From NCBI GenBank assembly GCA_013368325.1, contig JAACJK010000184.1, positions 1 to 63,511 on the forward strand: a stretch of DNA of 63,511 nucleotides. Reading direction: 5' to 3'. The notes under the pieces were generated by a model, which did not search any database, was not told where the DNA came from, and was given only the letters and a program-made list of their open reading frames with translations. Shown piece by piece: positions 21,087 to 33,059 of this stretch. The stretch comes from Ephemerocybe angulata (lineage: Eukaryota; Basidiomycota; Agaricomycetes; Agaricales; Psathyrellaceae). The translations under genes were made by a program, and so were the position numbers. Position 1 is the first letter of the stretch, and the number at the start of each line of letters is the position of its first letter.

Positions 21087-22499
21087 CTACTGACATTGAG
21101 AGTACCTGATTATGCGCAGTCAGTTACTGTGCAAGACGAATCGGGGAATTAAACTCACCAGTCGTTGACCTTCACGCAAGAACTTCCTGAGGCGCAAACG
21201 GTCGCACCAGTGTACCCGTTACCGCCGCATTGGCCGTACTTGGGGACAGTCGGCGCGTTGGGAGTGGTGGGTGTCGGCTGAACAACTGTCGTTGTCGGCT
21301 GAGTGGGCTGAACGACAGTGGTGGTCGGGTTGCTACCGGCGCTGTCCAAGGGGAGGCGGGCCAACCCTGCAGGAGCACGAATAGTATTAGAGAAGGATGC
21401 TTTCTGAGTTAGGGGAAGGTAACTTACAGCCGTCGAGGTTGTCGGTGGCCAAGGCCTTGACGGAGCAAGCGTTCATCTGGGCGACGCTCTGGGACTTGAG
21501 GGGGTTTCCGTTCTCGCAGGCCTGGAACATGCAGTTAGAGTCCATGGCTCGCTGGAGCGAGTCACCCTTCCAGCCGAAGACGTAATCGGCGTGGGTGCCG
21601 TAGCCGCGAGAGTCGTCGTAGCTCATGACGAAGGGGTTGGCACCACCGGAGGGCCACATGCTGTTGAACTGGGCGGTGTCCCAGAGAGTCTCGTAGGCGA
21701 CCTGGGGCATGCGGACGGGGTGCGAGGATGGGCAGGCGCCGGCCTCGTTGAAGCCAAAGTCAGAGACGGTGTTGGCCATGTGCGACATGTGGTCCGCCGG
21801 GTCGAGGGTCTTCCCGTCCCAGCACCTGTCATTCGCAAGCCATCAGAGAGGAAATGCTGCAGAACAGGGAAGGTACTTACGAGGGGAAGTGGTGAACGGT
21901 CATGATACCTCCACGGCAAGCAGATGTCGGGAAGACATCGAGCTCGGGGAAACGGGTGGCCTTGTCCTCCAAGCAGACGAACTTGAGGCCTGGTGCGGTC
22001 TTGCTTCCAGCTGTAGGGTTACCGATAACCATGCGGAATCCCTAATGAGCGATCAGTATCTGTCAATAAAGTGAGAAAGACATGTACTCACCGGCTTGAA
22101 CGAGGTGACCTTGACACCACCGTTGGAGGAGAGATCCTTTTGAGTGTAGTAGATGGTCATGCCTCCGTTGATACCGTTGGGCAAGGCCGTGTTCTGCATG
22201 ATGGGCACACGCTTGTAGGAGCCGTTGGTGTGCTTGAAGAACATGACGGCGGTCCAGTAGTTGGAAAAATCTTCAGTGAACGTGCAGGTCGTGCAAGAGC
22301 CCTGGTTTCCGATATCGCCAGTCATGTTGGGGTGGAAAGCATTACCGCCAACAATTTGGTGGACATGGGCGGATGGAAGCCTCCCAGGCTGGACGAGGGG
22401 GTCGAGACGCTGGATGGTCAGAGTCGAGCATCCGAAGCGAAGGGCGGCCTGCGAGGGCACAGCGAGAGCGGCCGCGAGGACGAGAGAAAGCCACTGCAT
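21087..22499 (-). CDS. Secreted DUF1996 protein with C-terminal CBM1
   Basis: ATG at 22499 gives a signal peptide ([18 protein letters not shown]) and then the DUF1996 hallmark start [20 protein letters not shown] with [10 protein letters not shown]. Exons continue through [47 protein letters not shown] and [18 protein letters not shown], a region typical of the family. A Thr/Pro linker ([16 protein letters not shown]) joins a CBM1 ([17 protein letters not shown], then SCVKVNDW). A final intron splits the last Trp codon: TG, then GTGAGT...AATCAG, then GTACTCTCAATGTCAGTAG gives WYSQCQ and the stop at 21087. Expected to be extracellular and to bind crystalline cellulose; the DUF1996 activity is not known to me. 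An extra CBM1 copy lies 0.3 kb downstream. The gene is complete and looks functional. Confidence 0.9.
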
Positions 22500-24346
22500 C
22501 TTTGGTACGATGAAGGTTGTCCGAGGAAAGCATACTTGGGACCGCGCTCAAGCATATATACCCTGGCGCCGTACCTGTTCGAAGGAAGAACTATTGTCGC
22601 TTGAAGCTCGGCGCGGCGAGAAGTGAAGCTCGCGAGCATTAATCCGATTGAACAGAAACCTGAGCTTTGACGCTTGCATACCCCAGGTCGAACCTGCTTT
22701 GAATGGGACACATAGGAAGATAAGTGTTATTTTTACACCATATTTTCCGCCTCGCCCCAATTCCATGTGTAGCCATGATCCGTAGACATCTTGCCAATGA
22801 ATAGAAGCCCTGTCCATACGTGCCTTCGCACATAACGGTGCTCGGCGCATTGAGAACGATGTACATCCCGAACTGACGAAGTTCAGCACACTGCATCGCC
22901 AAACTGGAGGATATTGGGATCTTGGTCTCTCCTTACGGGACACATATGACACTCAAGATAGAAACAAGACCCTCAGTACGAGTGAAATAGACGGTCCACT
23001 GGTGGCACTTTGTACAGTGTAGTGACGGTATTGCCTCCTTGGGCTTCGTAGCTTGATAGACTTCGGATTTGCCTTGGTTTAGCCTGTTGTATTTTGACGA
23101 TCTATTTTAAATTCCGAGGTTGATAGGCTGGTCAGTTTCATGTCGTCTAAACAATGAAGCGCTGAATGCGATGGGAGCAAACGGCCCCTTTGGAAGGGAA
23201 GACGTACTTCTAAGATGCCCCGCTGGGGAAGGTGGGGTGAGACGACAGTCGCCCACACCAAGGTCAAAACCACGTCATGGAAGCTCAAACTTCCTTCCAT
23301 TCAACATGAAACACATACCCAGGCGAGCTCACCACTGAGAATCCGAAGATTGTTCATTCCGCTGCGTATAACTGCCATTCATCGTCAAATCATAGCAGGG
23401 GTGAGGCGCCTTGGTTTCGACGGTGGTGTCACAATCGCAGCTTCAGGAAGTAGGTTTTAGGTTGAAGTACAGCTGCATTATCCCGCAAGATTCCCGGGAA
23501 CTGGTGAGGGTGGTGGTCGTGGTGGTGGTCTTGATTCTCAGTTTGATCTTCGATGCGGAGCCAACTGAGGCCGCGTTGATATTTCCCACGATTCAAGGAC
23601 CCATCCCGATAAGCGCCCACTAGCGGGCGGGTCCCAGAAGTTCCTGCAACCCTACCGGTTCTTGAGGTACTATTCTCTGTGCCTCTGCTTGTCGCCATTG
23701 ATCTCAAAAGACGGCATTCCCTGTGTAAAGTGTCTGAGAAGCCTCTCCAATGCTTGGGAACCTCGGCAATTCGATGAGAGACTTGAGGACCGAGTAGGCT
23801 TTGCAGAAACAGTTGAGCGAGTCATTTCAGAGCATGTGGCTGTCTAAGAGAGGCTTGTGAGATTAAACACGCTAATCCATCTCTGGAATAACGAAAGTCC
23901 AAACTACACACCGCCTTCGCGGGCTCGGAGCCTATCTTACCTCACAATCGCCTGGGAACCTAGAAATGGATGGTGTCGCACTTCTGGGTATGCTTGGAGG
24001 TGGTTTGAAACAGGAGGTCCTCACGTTGAGCTTGGAATATGGCTTCGTCAACACCCTCGAGGCGATATGGAGTTGACATGGAGGGGCAGCATACCTTGAT
24101 TGCTGAGGCACCGAAAAGATCTTTCGGCGAGACACAGGTTAAGCTTCGGACGTAAGAAACACATAGAACATAGTGTCCACCAAAACCTTTCTACGAGTGA
24201 ACTTGGATTAACGCCCATCGGGCGCTTAATCGACGTCCCCGGGAGCAATGTTAAGAGTCAATTCCCAAAGGAGTTCGGCCAGGATCAGCACGGCTGCAGC
24301 CCTGGCTACGATTACTCGGCGGCCTTTCTGACTCGAACGACAGAGC
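22500..24346. other. Intergenic, no supported gene (1.8 kb)
   Basis: Only short frames with poor composition. TAAGCGCCCACTAGCGGGCG at 23602 and ACGCCCATCGGGCGCTTAAT at 24209 are short imperfect palindromes sharing an AAGCGCCC core. Confidence 0.5.
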
Positions 24347-25933
24347 CTACAGACAGAACGATCTATCTATGTCTAAAGCGAAGTAACGTCGTAGCTCGGT
24401 AAGTGTAGGAGAGCTGCTGTAAACTGACTCAGTCAATGCGTCGTTTGCTCTGTAGCTCAACGTGAGCTTTCTGAAGCTGTCCGGAGGGCCGTCGAACTCG
24501 ATCTCTGCTATATCTTGGGGGTATATATGGTAGTGGTGTGGTCGCCGCTCTTTGAGGTAGCGAAATACATACTCAAGCTGCCGACGGAACTCTTCCGTCA
24601 CATAAAGCAGCTCCAGATGTTCGAGGTGGGGAAGGAAGAGTACTCTGAGGCTCATCTGCGTCACAGAGAAGATGTATGCATCGTAGAAGCATTGCTGAAG
24701 AATGAGGTGTTTTAAGGAAGGTATGGTGGACAGGATATCGACCAAGTCGCGTGCGCTAGGGAACTTGATGTTCGAGAATCCCAAGGACAACAATTTTGCA
24801 GGCAGCAAATGCGAAGGCCCATGCCTGTTGGTGGTGAGGCATCTTACCATTCCCCACACAGAGTGTTCGGGAACCCCCATGACTTTGAGGTGGATGTGTA
24901 GAGCCACGAGGCTGGGGGCCTTCAGACATTCGAGGGCGCCGGTAGAGCTAATTGCATAGGGTGTGATGTTGCAAAGTCGCAAGGTGCGTAGTTTAGAAAG
25001 GATGATGGTTGGCTGCAGAGACGGTGCTTGCGGAGCGACAGACGCAACTGATTCCCAGAAATCTGGTGGGTACTGTAGCCCGTTGTGCGCGAACCTAATC
25101 TCGAGACATTCCAGGTTCGCACAGCTCAGGAGCACGCCCGCAATCTGCCCTCCTCCCCAGTCACACGTAATGACCAAATTGGTAAGCTGCCAAAGCAAGC
25201 ATCCTTGAAGATGTAGTTGAGTGGCCTTGATATCTGTTCCACAGGTCGCGATGGAAGGAAGTGTGAGGGAAAGAGACTCCAAGGAATTTGGAATGTAGGG
25301 GTTGAATGACTCCCTCGGATTCCACTGCCCGACTTCGAATCCCATCGTTTTAGGTGGCCTCCAGAAGCTCAAAGGACCCTGAAGGAAGCGAAGGAGATGA
25401 TGAAAGCACATCGGGTTCCAAGTGGCCAGGGATAAGTGGGCGATGCGTGGGCCGCTTTCGAGTAGCATGATGAGTGATGGTTTTCGCCAATGACAGTTGG
25501 GCCTGATGAGGTTTTGAGTGCACTTGCACGCTTGGCTAGTGACGATATGGAGACCACTCGGAGAATTCAGTGCGCGGCTTATCCATCGCGACGCTTGGGT
25601 ATGTGACCGAGGCTTGAATGGGAGACGGATGATGTTATGCCCCCAGAGAGAGTGAGTCTGGTGGGCAGCATCCCTCCACTGCCTCGAAACGAGACAAAAC
25701 TGCGCCAACTGCTTCCTATCTTTATGATCCATCCACCGGGATGGAAGGGCTTGGGACATAATCTCGCCTAGGACCTCTATTGCAAGATTCCCTAACCTCC
25801 ATTCTCCTTTCGTGGCTCCTGCAAGTTGAGGTGTGTTGTCGTCCGTGGCGGCTTCAGGTTGAGATTCTACAGTCGAAAGCGGGCGCGTGAGGGCCAAATG
25901 AGGATAATGGGAGTAGGAAAGTACAGTGGGCAT
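24347..25933 (-). CDS. F-box protein 3 (divergent, single exon)
   Basis: One open frame of 528 residues, MPTVLSYSHYPHLALTRPLS. After a disordered lead of about 40 residues comes an F-box-like helix set (LGNLAIEVLGEIMSQALP, then LAQFCLVSRQWRDAAHQTHS). The remainder carries Leu-rich strand-helix segments (LFLPHLEHLELLYVTEEF, SLESLSLTLPSIATCGTD) as in other Agaricomycete F-box/LRR-like proteins. It is not closely related to the pair at 14.4 and 18.7 kb. No frame break. Predicted SCF substrate receptor of unknown target. Confidence 0.75.
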   Translation of the reverse strand: MPTVLSYSHYPHLALTRPLSTVESQPEAATDDNTPQLAGATKGEWRLGNLAIEVLGEIMSQALPSRWMDHKDRKQLAQFCLVSRQWRDAAHQTHSLWGHNIIRLPFKPRSHTQASRWISRALNSPSGLHIVTSQACKCTQNLIRPNCHWRKPSLIMLLESGPRIAHLSLATWNPMCFHHLLRFLQGPLSFWRPPKTMGFEVGQWNPRESFNPYIPNSLESLSLTLPSIATCGTDIKATQLHLQGCLLWQLTNLVITCDWGGGQIAGVLLSCANLECLEIRFAHNGLQYPPDFWESVASVAPQAPSLQPTIILSKLRTLRLCNITPYAISSTGALECLKAPSLVALHIHLKVMGVPEHSVWGMVRCLTTNRHGPSHLLPAKLLSLGFSNIKFPSARDLVDILSTIPSLKHLILQQCFYDAYIFSVTQMSLRVLFLPHLEHLELLYVTEEFRRQLEYVFRYLKERRPHHYHIYPQDIAEIEFDGPPDSFRKLTLSYRANDALTESVYSSSPTLTELRRYFALDIDRSFCL

Positions 25934-27262
25934 GGTCGATTAATGGGGCGGAAGTGAAAGTGCGAGCTTCTGGAGGTTTTTAGTGGAGGCGACAGGAGAG
26001 TTAAAAGCCTACTCATAAGTAGTCAGATCTCCCACCGTGACAGCGCTGGCGTTACTAGTAGGAGTCACTCGGAGGTTCGAACGCTTTCCAAAAAAGAAAT
26101 TGTGCTGAGACGGGAACGATGTTGTGCTGGGCATCCCATTGGTCACAGGGTATCCAAGTAGACCCCTCCTTCCCTGTCATTTAAGCTTGGGGCCCTTCCC
26201 CGAGGGACTTTATGAACCAATCGCAAAGCGACACGACTATGCATAAGAGTCAGAAACGTTCGGGGTATCGAGTGGACTTGTGACGCGTGACTCCGCAGAA
26301 CGAAATCCATTGCAAATTTGCCACCATTTATGGTTTAAGTCGTGCCAGAAGCAGGGTCGCAATGTACAGAGCAAAAAGTAGATAGGAGTAGCATGGATGG
26401 ATAGCTAGAAAGTTCAATGGTAAGGATCTCAATCGATAAAGAGACCAAAGAAGCGCCGAATACCTCGCACAACGCAGGCGAAGTTATCCTACTATAGAAT
26501 TCGCTCGTTCGGGCATCGTCCCCCTTGTGGGTTAAGAATTCGCCCATGAGAGTACCTGAGGGACTTTCAGACCCGGCGGCACTGGCAGCTCCAGTTATGC
26601 ATTACTGAGGGTGCCGCGAAGTCCTCTGCCACCTGCACCATCTTTACGTGCTCCGCGCAAGGAAAGAATGGCATTCTATAGAGCTTCTCCTGCACTAAAT
26701 TAGATCCGTCCGCGTCGTAGTCGACGGCATGCTCACCAAACTGATTGCGTTGAACAAGTGATGCTGGAAAGGCTGTCGACCGAGTCACGGGCGCTTAATT
26801 TGGCATTGCTGATCATTAGCCCTAGCAAGGAGCGCTGGGTTACTCGCGTGGGGATGGATAGGCCACGGATTAAGCAAGCATTCTGGGTTCTTCTGCTACC
26901 AGCATCCTTGCAATAAAAAAAAATGAAAGCGCTGTGAGAGATATGACACAATCGAGGAGGCCCCCGTCCCATCCCAGCATTCCATGTTCGAGACACCCTG
27001 AGGAGGTAGTATGATCAACAAAAAGTATGCAACATAATACGTCCCAGTTTGAGGGAGAATAGAGAATGATATGTACAGGATTAAAGAGTTATTACAATGG
27101 ACAAAAGAGGGAGGAAGCGCCCAAAGGCAAAGAAAGAGAAAGAAACACACCAACATTAAAACGCACAAGAATTCGAGTCATAGGTAACTAGCACTACAGC
27201 AATGGCAAGGCAGAACGACCGACCCAACTGAAGGCGATGGATGATACGAAAACAACCCACAA
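25934..27262. other. Intergenic, no supported gene (1.3 kb)
   Basis: Space between the F-box 3 promoter and the SMC6 3' end. Frames here are short and unsupported. GGGCGCTTAATTTGG occurs at 26787. Confidence 0.5.
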
Positions 27263-30200
27263 CTAAGCAGCAGTCATATTCAACCCCGCCCCCCTCTGCG
27301 GATCGTCCATCCTCGACACCTTCACATTCTTCCCAATAGTCACATTCGTCATATCCTGCGGCGTAATCAGAATATACTGCTTATCCGGATTCGCAGTCGC
27401 AGTGTCGATCTACCCCCCAAAAAACATCAGCTCAAATCCCCACCACATCAAAACAAAACTCGATTCTCGAAGGAGAGAACTCGAACGAGACACCTCGAAC
27501 CCAAACTCGAACTCGAGAAAAGAAGAGAACAGGAGAGTAGGATACGCACCATCATCTTCATACTAATCCGCCTATTCACAGCATCCATGAACACGTCAAA
27601 CTCGTCAAGGCAGCGTAGAGGGCAGCCGATACTGTCCCACAGCGACAACAACAAACAGATCGTCGAGAACGACTTCTCGCCGCCGCTCAGGGACCTCGGG
27701 TCTTTCTCCGCAGTCCCCTTCGCCTGCAGCTGGTCATCCGTTTGTACCTACACCCAACCAAAACAATCAGTCAATAATCACCATCACCCATTGATATGAA
27801 AGACATAGAAAGAAGGAAGAAGAACGCACCCGCAAAGTCAGAGTCTGAGCCTCATGGTTAAACAACACCTTCCCATAATACCCGCGATGGCTCAAATGAT
27901 ACGCAAAGATAAGCCTGCACCTCAACGCAATATGCCGCCTAAACTCCTGCCACCGGTGCAGCCTCGTGAGCAACGACTTCCGCAACGCCTTGTTCAGGTC
28001 GCTCATCTGCCTCCACTCTTTATCCACTTTCTCCATCGCCTCCCTGGCTTTGTTGACCTGCGCGGTCAGCTCTTCGACTGTCGCTCCTTGCCTAAAAGAA
28101 AGAAAGAGGAGGGTCGTGATTAGCATCGAATGATCCCCAAGACCGCGAGGAAAGGACGTACTTCTGCTCCCGCGCCTTAAGCGCCTTATTCACAGCCTCG
28201 ATCTCCCTCTCAATATTCTCAGGCTTACGCCTCGTCTCCACCTTGGCGCAATACTCCAGCGCACTCTCCGACCACGCCTACAGTAACACACATCCCCATT
28301 CCGCATTCCGATAAGCATAAGCTCCCCGCTGAGTAGAGAAAGACGTACAGCGAACTCTTCCTGACACACATCAGCAAACTCCTGCGCTTTCGCGACATTA
28401 GCCTCCTCCTGCTCCACCTTCTTGGTGTAAAAGTTGATGTTCGCCTGGATCTGCACGCGGCCCGTAACAGTTTCGTTCATCTTGTTCTACAGGTATCCAC
28501 AAATCCCATCAGTCGCCGACACAAGTGAGTGAGGCAAAAAAGTAGTTGTAAGAACGCACCTCAAGAGCAGTCCGCTGACCGCTAAACTCATCAATCTGCC
28601 CCTGCACCTCCTTCAGCTGCTCCTCCATCCCCTTCCTCTCCTCCATAAGCTTCGCCTTCTTCCCTACAACCTCCTCTTTCTGCGTCTTGAATGAGGCGAT
28701 CTCGTCTTCCGCTTCCTACATAACATCCCATCCACATATCAGAAAACGTTCAAGGCGTATGTAGAGTAGAGCACGCACCGCCTTGGCAGCCAAATACCCA
28801 GCAGTATCAGCAGGCAACTCCTCATTCGCCTCCTCCTGGATATCGCGCAGACGCAACTTAGCCTTCCTAAGCCTGTCATCGACCGAGCGTCCCTCCGCCT
28901 ATTCCCACCACACCCACCAATCATTAACACACCGTAAAACGACGGACGAAGTGAGAAATAAAGCGTACCGTAAGTTTATCAACCTCCTTCTTCCTCTCCC
29001 CAAACTCGACGCGATGCGCGTTCAAAGCCTGCTGCAGCTGCTCCAGATCATGGCTACACCTCGCCTTTTCTTGCTCGTGGTGCCTACGATCACCATCAAT
29101 CTCAATCTCGAGCAAAATGAAGAAACGAAGCGACGTACGCGATTTCAGCGGCAGGGTCCCGTCCGGTGAGAAGCAAGTTCTGTGCACCCCTCAAGTTCCT
29201 CGTGAACAAACCGCTACTCTGAACACCTCCCTCCCTAAAGAAAGTCCAGCATAGATCAGTACCAATCCGACAAGAGCGAGAAAGCCGGTCAACTCACGGA
29301 TACACGCGAACCGAGAACTTGTCGAGCGAGAACCCCACACCCCCGCGCAGCTGCGTAAGCTCCTCTTCCAACTGCTTACGCTGGTTGGACAGAACGAGGC
29401 TCTCGATGCGAGCTTGGTTGATCATGATGCGGACGACCCAGGGATCGGAGAACTAGATTCATCGAAAACCTCGTGAGCTGAGTGGACTCATGGGAGTGGA
29501 ACGCAACACATACCTCGAGTGCACGAAGGACGGTATGCGTACTAGCAGGCGGCTCCCCCGCACTGTAATCAAACATATCCTTTTCATAAATAATGATAAG
29601 GTTATTGCTGCAATCCAAAACACATTAGCACAGTCACCAACACACACAAACGTCTTGCACGTACTTCTGATACTTCTGCAAAATGCGCTTAAGCTGGTCG
29701 CGATCCCTCGGATCCGTAATCGCAAAGGCAGTCAAAGTCCCCGCCAACTGACTCCTCAGAATCTCACCCCACTTCTCCGGCTCCCTCGCCTTAACATACC
29801 GTCCAAGCGGTCCAAGCGGCTTATCGCCCTGCCACGCCGACCTCTCGATCTCGTCTATGACCCCCTTGATGTTATTCCCAAAAGGCACGAAGATATCGCG
29901 CATACTCGCTTTCGCCTTCGCGACCATATTATCCGCTTCGGAGATGCGCTGTCGGAGGGTGTTGATCTCAGCCTCCGCTCGCGACCCGGCAGCCTTGGTC
30001 TCCTCGTTGGCGGCCATCAGGTCCCGCAGGCTCGCGTTGATCGCCGTCCTCCTGGCCTCGAGGGTGTCGATTTCGGCTTTCGCGTCGTTGAGCTGTCGGT
30101 CTACGAGATCGCGTTTGGCCTTCGTGTTGGCCTCCATGCGCGCTTGCTCGGCTTCAATCTTGCGATCAATATCTTTGGCCGCAAATTCCAGGGCTGAAAT

Positions 30201-32373
30201 GCTGGTGTCCATCGTCCTGATATCGTTCTGCGGGCCGAAGGTCAGGAAAATAAGCATTTTCGGGAATGGGAAGACGAGACTCACGTTGTACGACTGAATC
30301 TGTCGCTGGTTGTCCCTAAGCTCTTTGACGAGTGTGCTTTTCTTGCCTTGGAGATGGTCCATCGACCCGAGGTTGTCAATCTCACCCTCGCACGCTTTGA
30401 CAGCAGCCTCCTGCTCCTGCAACGCTTCCTATAAAACTGGTTAATCGCCAGACGCACGCATATAGGGACACGACCGGACCTTGGCTTCATCGAGCTTCTC
30501 CTGGATCTTCGGAATGCGCAGCTTCTTCTGCTGCACGTCCGCGAGCTTCGCCTCGAGCTCCTCCTTCTTCTCGTTCACGTGCGCCCACGCCTTCTCCTTC
30601 TTCAAGTCGTCGACCTTTTTCTTCTGCTCCCGCGCCTTCTCCGCCTCCTTGAATCGCCGAAGCGCCTCGTTGAATGCGCGCCGCAGATCCGGGATGGCCT
30701 CCTTCTTGTTCACCAGGACTTTCGCGGTCTTGCGGATGTTCTCGAGGCAGATGTCGTACTCGGTGGAGAGCTGGAACAGCTGGGTGCCCATCAAGAAGAA
30801 CTGCGCGGAGTGAGCGGCGACGACTGGAAGAGAAATTGGGCGCGTACCTTGTATTTGTCGTGGGGGTGGGAGGCGCTCAGGAATTGGCGCGCCGAGTCTG
30901 CGGAGCGGTCAGGCTAAGTACGGGTGGAAAGATCTGACTGACCTTGGGTCAAGACGTTCATCGGGTTGTCGACTTGAACGTTCATATGATCGCAAATCGC
31001 CGAAAGCTCTTCGCGCTTGGTGCTGACGGTGTTCTTGCCTTCCCCGTCCATGATCTTCCAGCTGCTGCCTCCGTCCTTGTTGAACCTACGCTGGATGATG
31101 ATGGAGTCGCCGTATTGGTCGGGCTTGAACGCCTCGGGACCCTCGTTCTTGATCTTGAGCGTGATCTTTGCTTCACTGCCCCAGGGTAAGCTTTCATCCA
31201 TTGGGGGGATGGGCTACTTACTGTTGGCCTTCGCGAATGAAGCTCTTCAGGCCGGAGCCACGGCCGGTCGAGTTGGTCTTGCCGCCCAAGGCGATGGTGA
31301 GAGCTGAGAGGACCGCGCTCTTCCCGCTGCCATTATGACCTGGCGAAAAGGAGTCAGCATGACAGTGTGCGTGTGCGTAGAGTTCAAAGGACTGCGGGGC
31401 AATACACTCTCCGAAGAGAGAGCACACGCCATTGGGGGGTCAAACCTTCCTGTTCCGTGCCTTCCTGTTCTCGATTGGAGCTGGTTCTCGAGTAAACTCA
31501 GTTCTGGTTTTGATGGCGGTTCTTGCCCCCTGAACCGTTTCAAGAACAGACCCAGAACGAGGTTTGGCCGCCCTATTCAAGGCATGCCGCCCTGCCAGCC
31601 TGGAGCAGATGCAGGACCCAAGGCGACTGAAAAGCCATGTCCATCCTTGGGGAGCCACACTGCCGCGCAGTGCGCAGGCGACATGCAGTACACGATCCGA
31701 GCCAACCAGTTCTCGATCCACAAACTATGCACGTACCAATGATAAAGTTGATTTGCTCGCCGAATTTAAAGTTCAACCGCTGGTGACACATAAACTGCTC
31801 CACCTCAATAGCCTGAAGAATCCCATACTCCGCAATACCCTGCAACAAACGCGTCAAATCGAATTTTTACCTCCTAGCTCATGCACGACGGCCAATCAAC
31901 TGTCCAATTCCATGCCACAGATGGAGAGACAGTTATCTGTCCGGTTTGCAAGCAATGACCGATCGACATGATCCAAGCGCCTGCCATTTTGGCACCGCCA
32001 TGAAAGAGGGCGGAAACTGGACAGATAACAGTTTTTCCAAGTGCCACTGGCAACTTGACAGCAAATTGCTCGTAGTGTCAATACGCACCTTCACGTTCTT
32101 CTTCCCTGACTCAATCGACGCGCGGACGTTATCGAGATTCGCCGCCTCAAACGCCGCATCGTCCTCCGCCACAGGAATCACAATATCCGCATCGCCCTCT
32201 CCATCGCTCTCGCCCCCGTCCACGCGGCGCCCCCGTCCCTGCGTCGCGCCAGTGGCAGTCCCTGCTTCGTGTTGTTGTGTCCGCGTGCGCTTGGGCGAGG
32301 CGCGCCCCTCGCTGCCCGAGTCCGAGTCGTCGCTGGCGTCGCTGTGGACTGCGGATGCCTGTCGCTTGGGCAT
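27263..32373 (-). CDS. SMC6: Structural maintenance of chromosomes protein 6
   Basis: A complete, many-exon gene. Start [20 protein letters not shown] at 32373 with an acidic, disordered lead. The ATPase head follows: [18 protein letters not shown], Walker [21 protein letters not shown] (split by a 397-nt intron, 31736-31340, after the first base of the Gly codon), [13 protein letters not shown], and the Q-loop region [13 protein letters not shown]. Coiled coils flank a hinge ([38 protein letters not shown]). The C-terminal head has the signature [20 protein letters not shown], Walker [13 protein letters not shown] and ends [10 protein letters not shown] with TAG at 27263. FMCH, GLKSFI and LDEFD separate it from SMC5. 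SMC6 pairs with SMC5 and NSE proteins in DNA repair and replication-fork stability in the nucleus. Introns 1 and 2 are unusually long. The 5' third lies within a large duplication. Confidence 0.94.
31878..32070. repeat. MITE-like inverted repeat in SMC6 intron 1
   Basis: Arms of about 48 bp pair imperfectly: left CTGTCCAATTCCATGCCAC...GTTATCTGTCCGGTTT; right, on the other strand, CTGTCAAGTTGCCAGTGGCAC...GTTATCTGTCCAGTTT. The element fills most of an intron of about 246 nt (32086-31841), four times longer than usual here. The second copy is at 41637-41829. Confidence 0.55.
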
Positions 32374-32612
32374 GGTCGACGTGGTTAATGACAAGACGCG
32401 TCGTGCGTTTGCCAGCCTTTTGTTTGGAGTGTTTGGATCGACGCGTCGGTGCCATACATGCGCAAACAAGGAGACGCGAGATGCAGAGGTGATGGGGTTA
32501 GGTTTACGCCGAAATCTTGGAAGGGGCCGTCATGTTGTGCGCTGCAGTGAGTGTTTCTTTTCTCTTCTTATCGAGCTTGTACTTAGCAGGCTTAGAGAAT
32601 CTCAGCCCGACA

Positions 32613-33050
32613 ATGGCTGCACTCGTTGTACTCCGTCCGGCACAACAGCAACCTCGCTCTTCCAGCCATCGCGAAACGCAAGATCCCAAGATCAGTTCGA
32701 CGCCGTCATTCCTTTGCTACGCTACGCTACATACACGTCCGATCTCCGCGCTCGCTCCACTCCAACGAGGCCATCCAGACCACTCTTCCCTCCCGCCGCC
32801 GCCCCAATCCATCATCCCCTCACGTCCGATCACAGTCCTCCCCTTGCAAATCTCGCTCTCCTCCCCTCAGGACCGTCCTCCCGCCTTCAAATGTGCTGCC
32901 ACTATGATCAAGCTTCAAGGTTAGTCGGCTAGATCCCGTTCGGATGGTCAATGTATGCTTACTTTGTGCTATCTCTCTCAGGCGCCGCACACGCGATCTG
33001 GGCACACACACGGCGATGTCGAAGATCGAGATGCGAGGGACGGCGCTTGA
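32613..33050 (+). other. Possible divergent short transcript next to SMC6
   Basis: MAALVVLRPAQQQPRSSS at 32613 opens a frame that stays open to an intron with good borders (GTTAGT at 32920, CTCTCAG before 32982), ending soon after. It shares its promoter region with SMC6. Composition is low in information and no family is recognised, so it may be an untranslated or non-coding transcript. Present identically in copy 2. Confidence 0.2.
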
Positions 33051-33059
33051 CGTCCTGAA

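Noticed and set aside
29490..30197. 235-residue plus-strand frame
   Set aside because: Antisense to the SMC6 hinge and second coiled coil, which are strongly supported.
27263..32373. Assignment as SMC5 instead of SMC6
   Set aside because: [26 protein letters not shown] and LDEFDVFMD are SMC6-type.
31946..32932. A 328-residue plus-strand frame over the SMC6 start
   Set aside because: It is antisense to SMC6 exon 1 and intron 1; its length comes from the GC-rich exon and it runs through the intron and start of the real gene.
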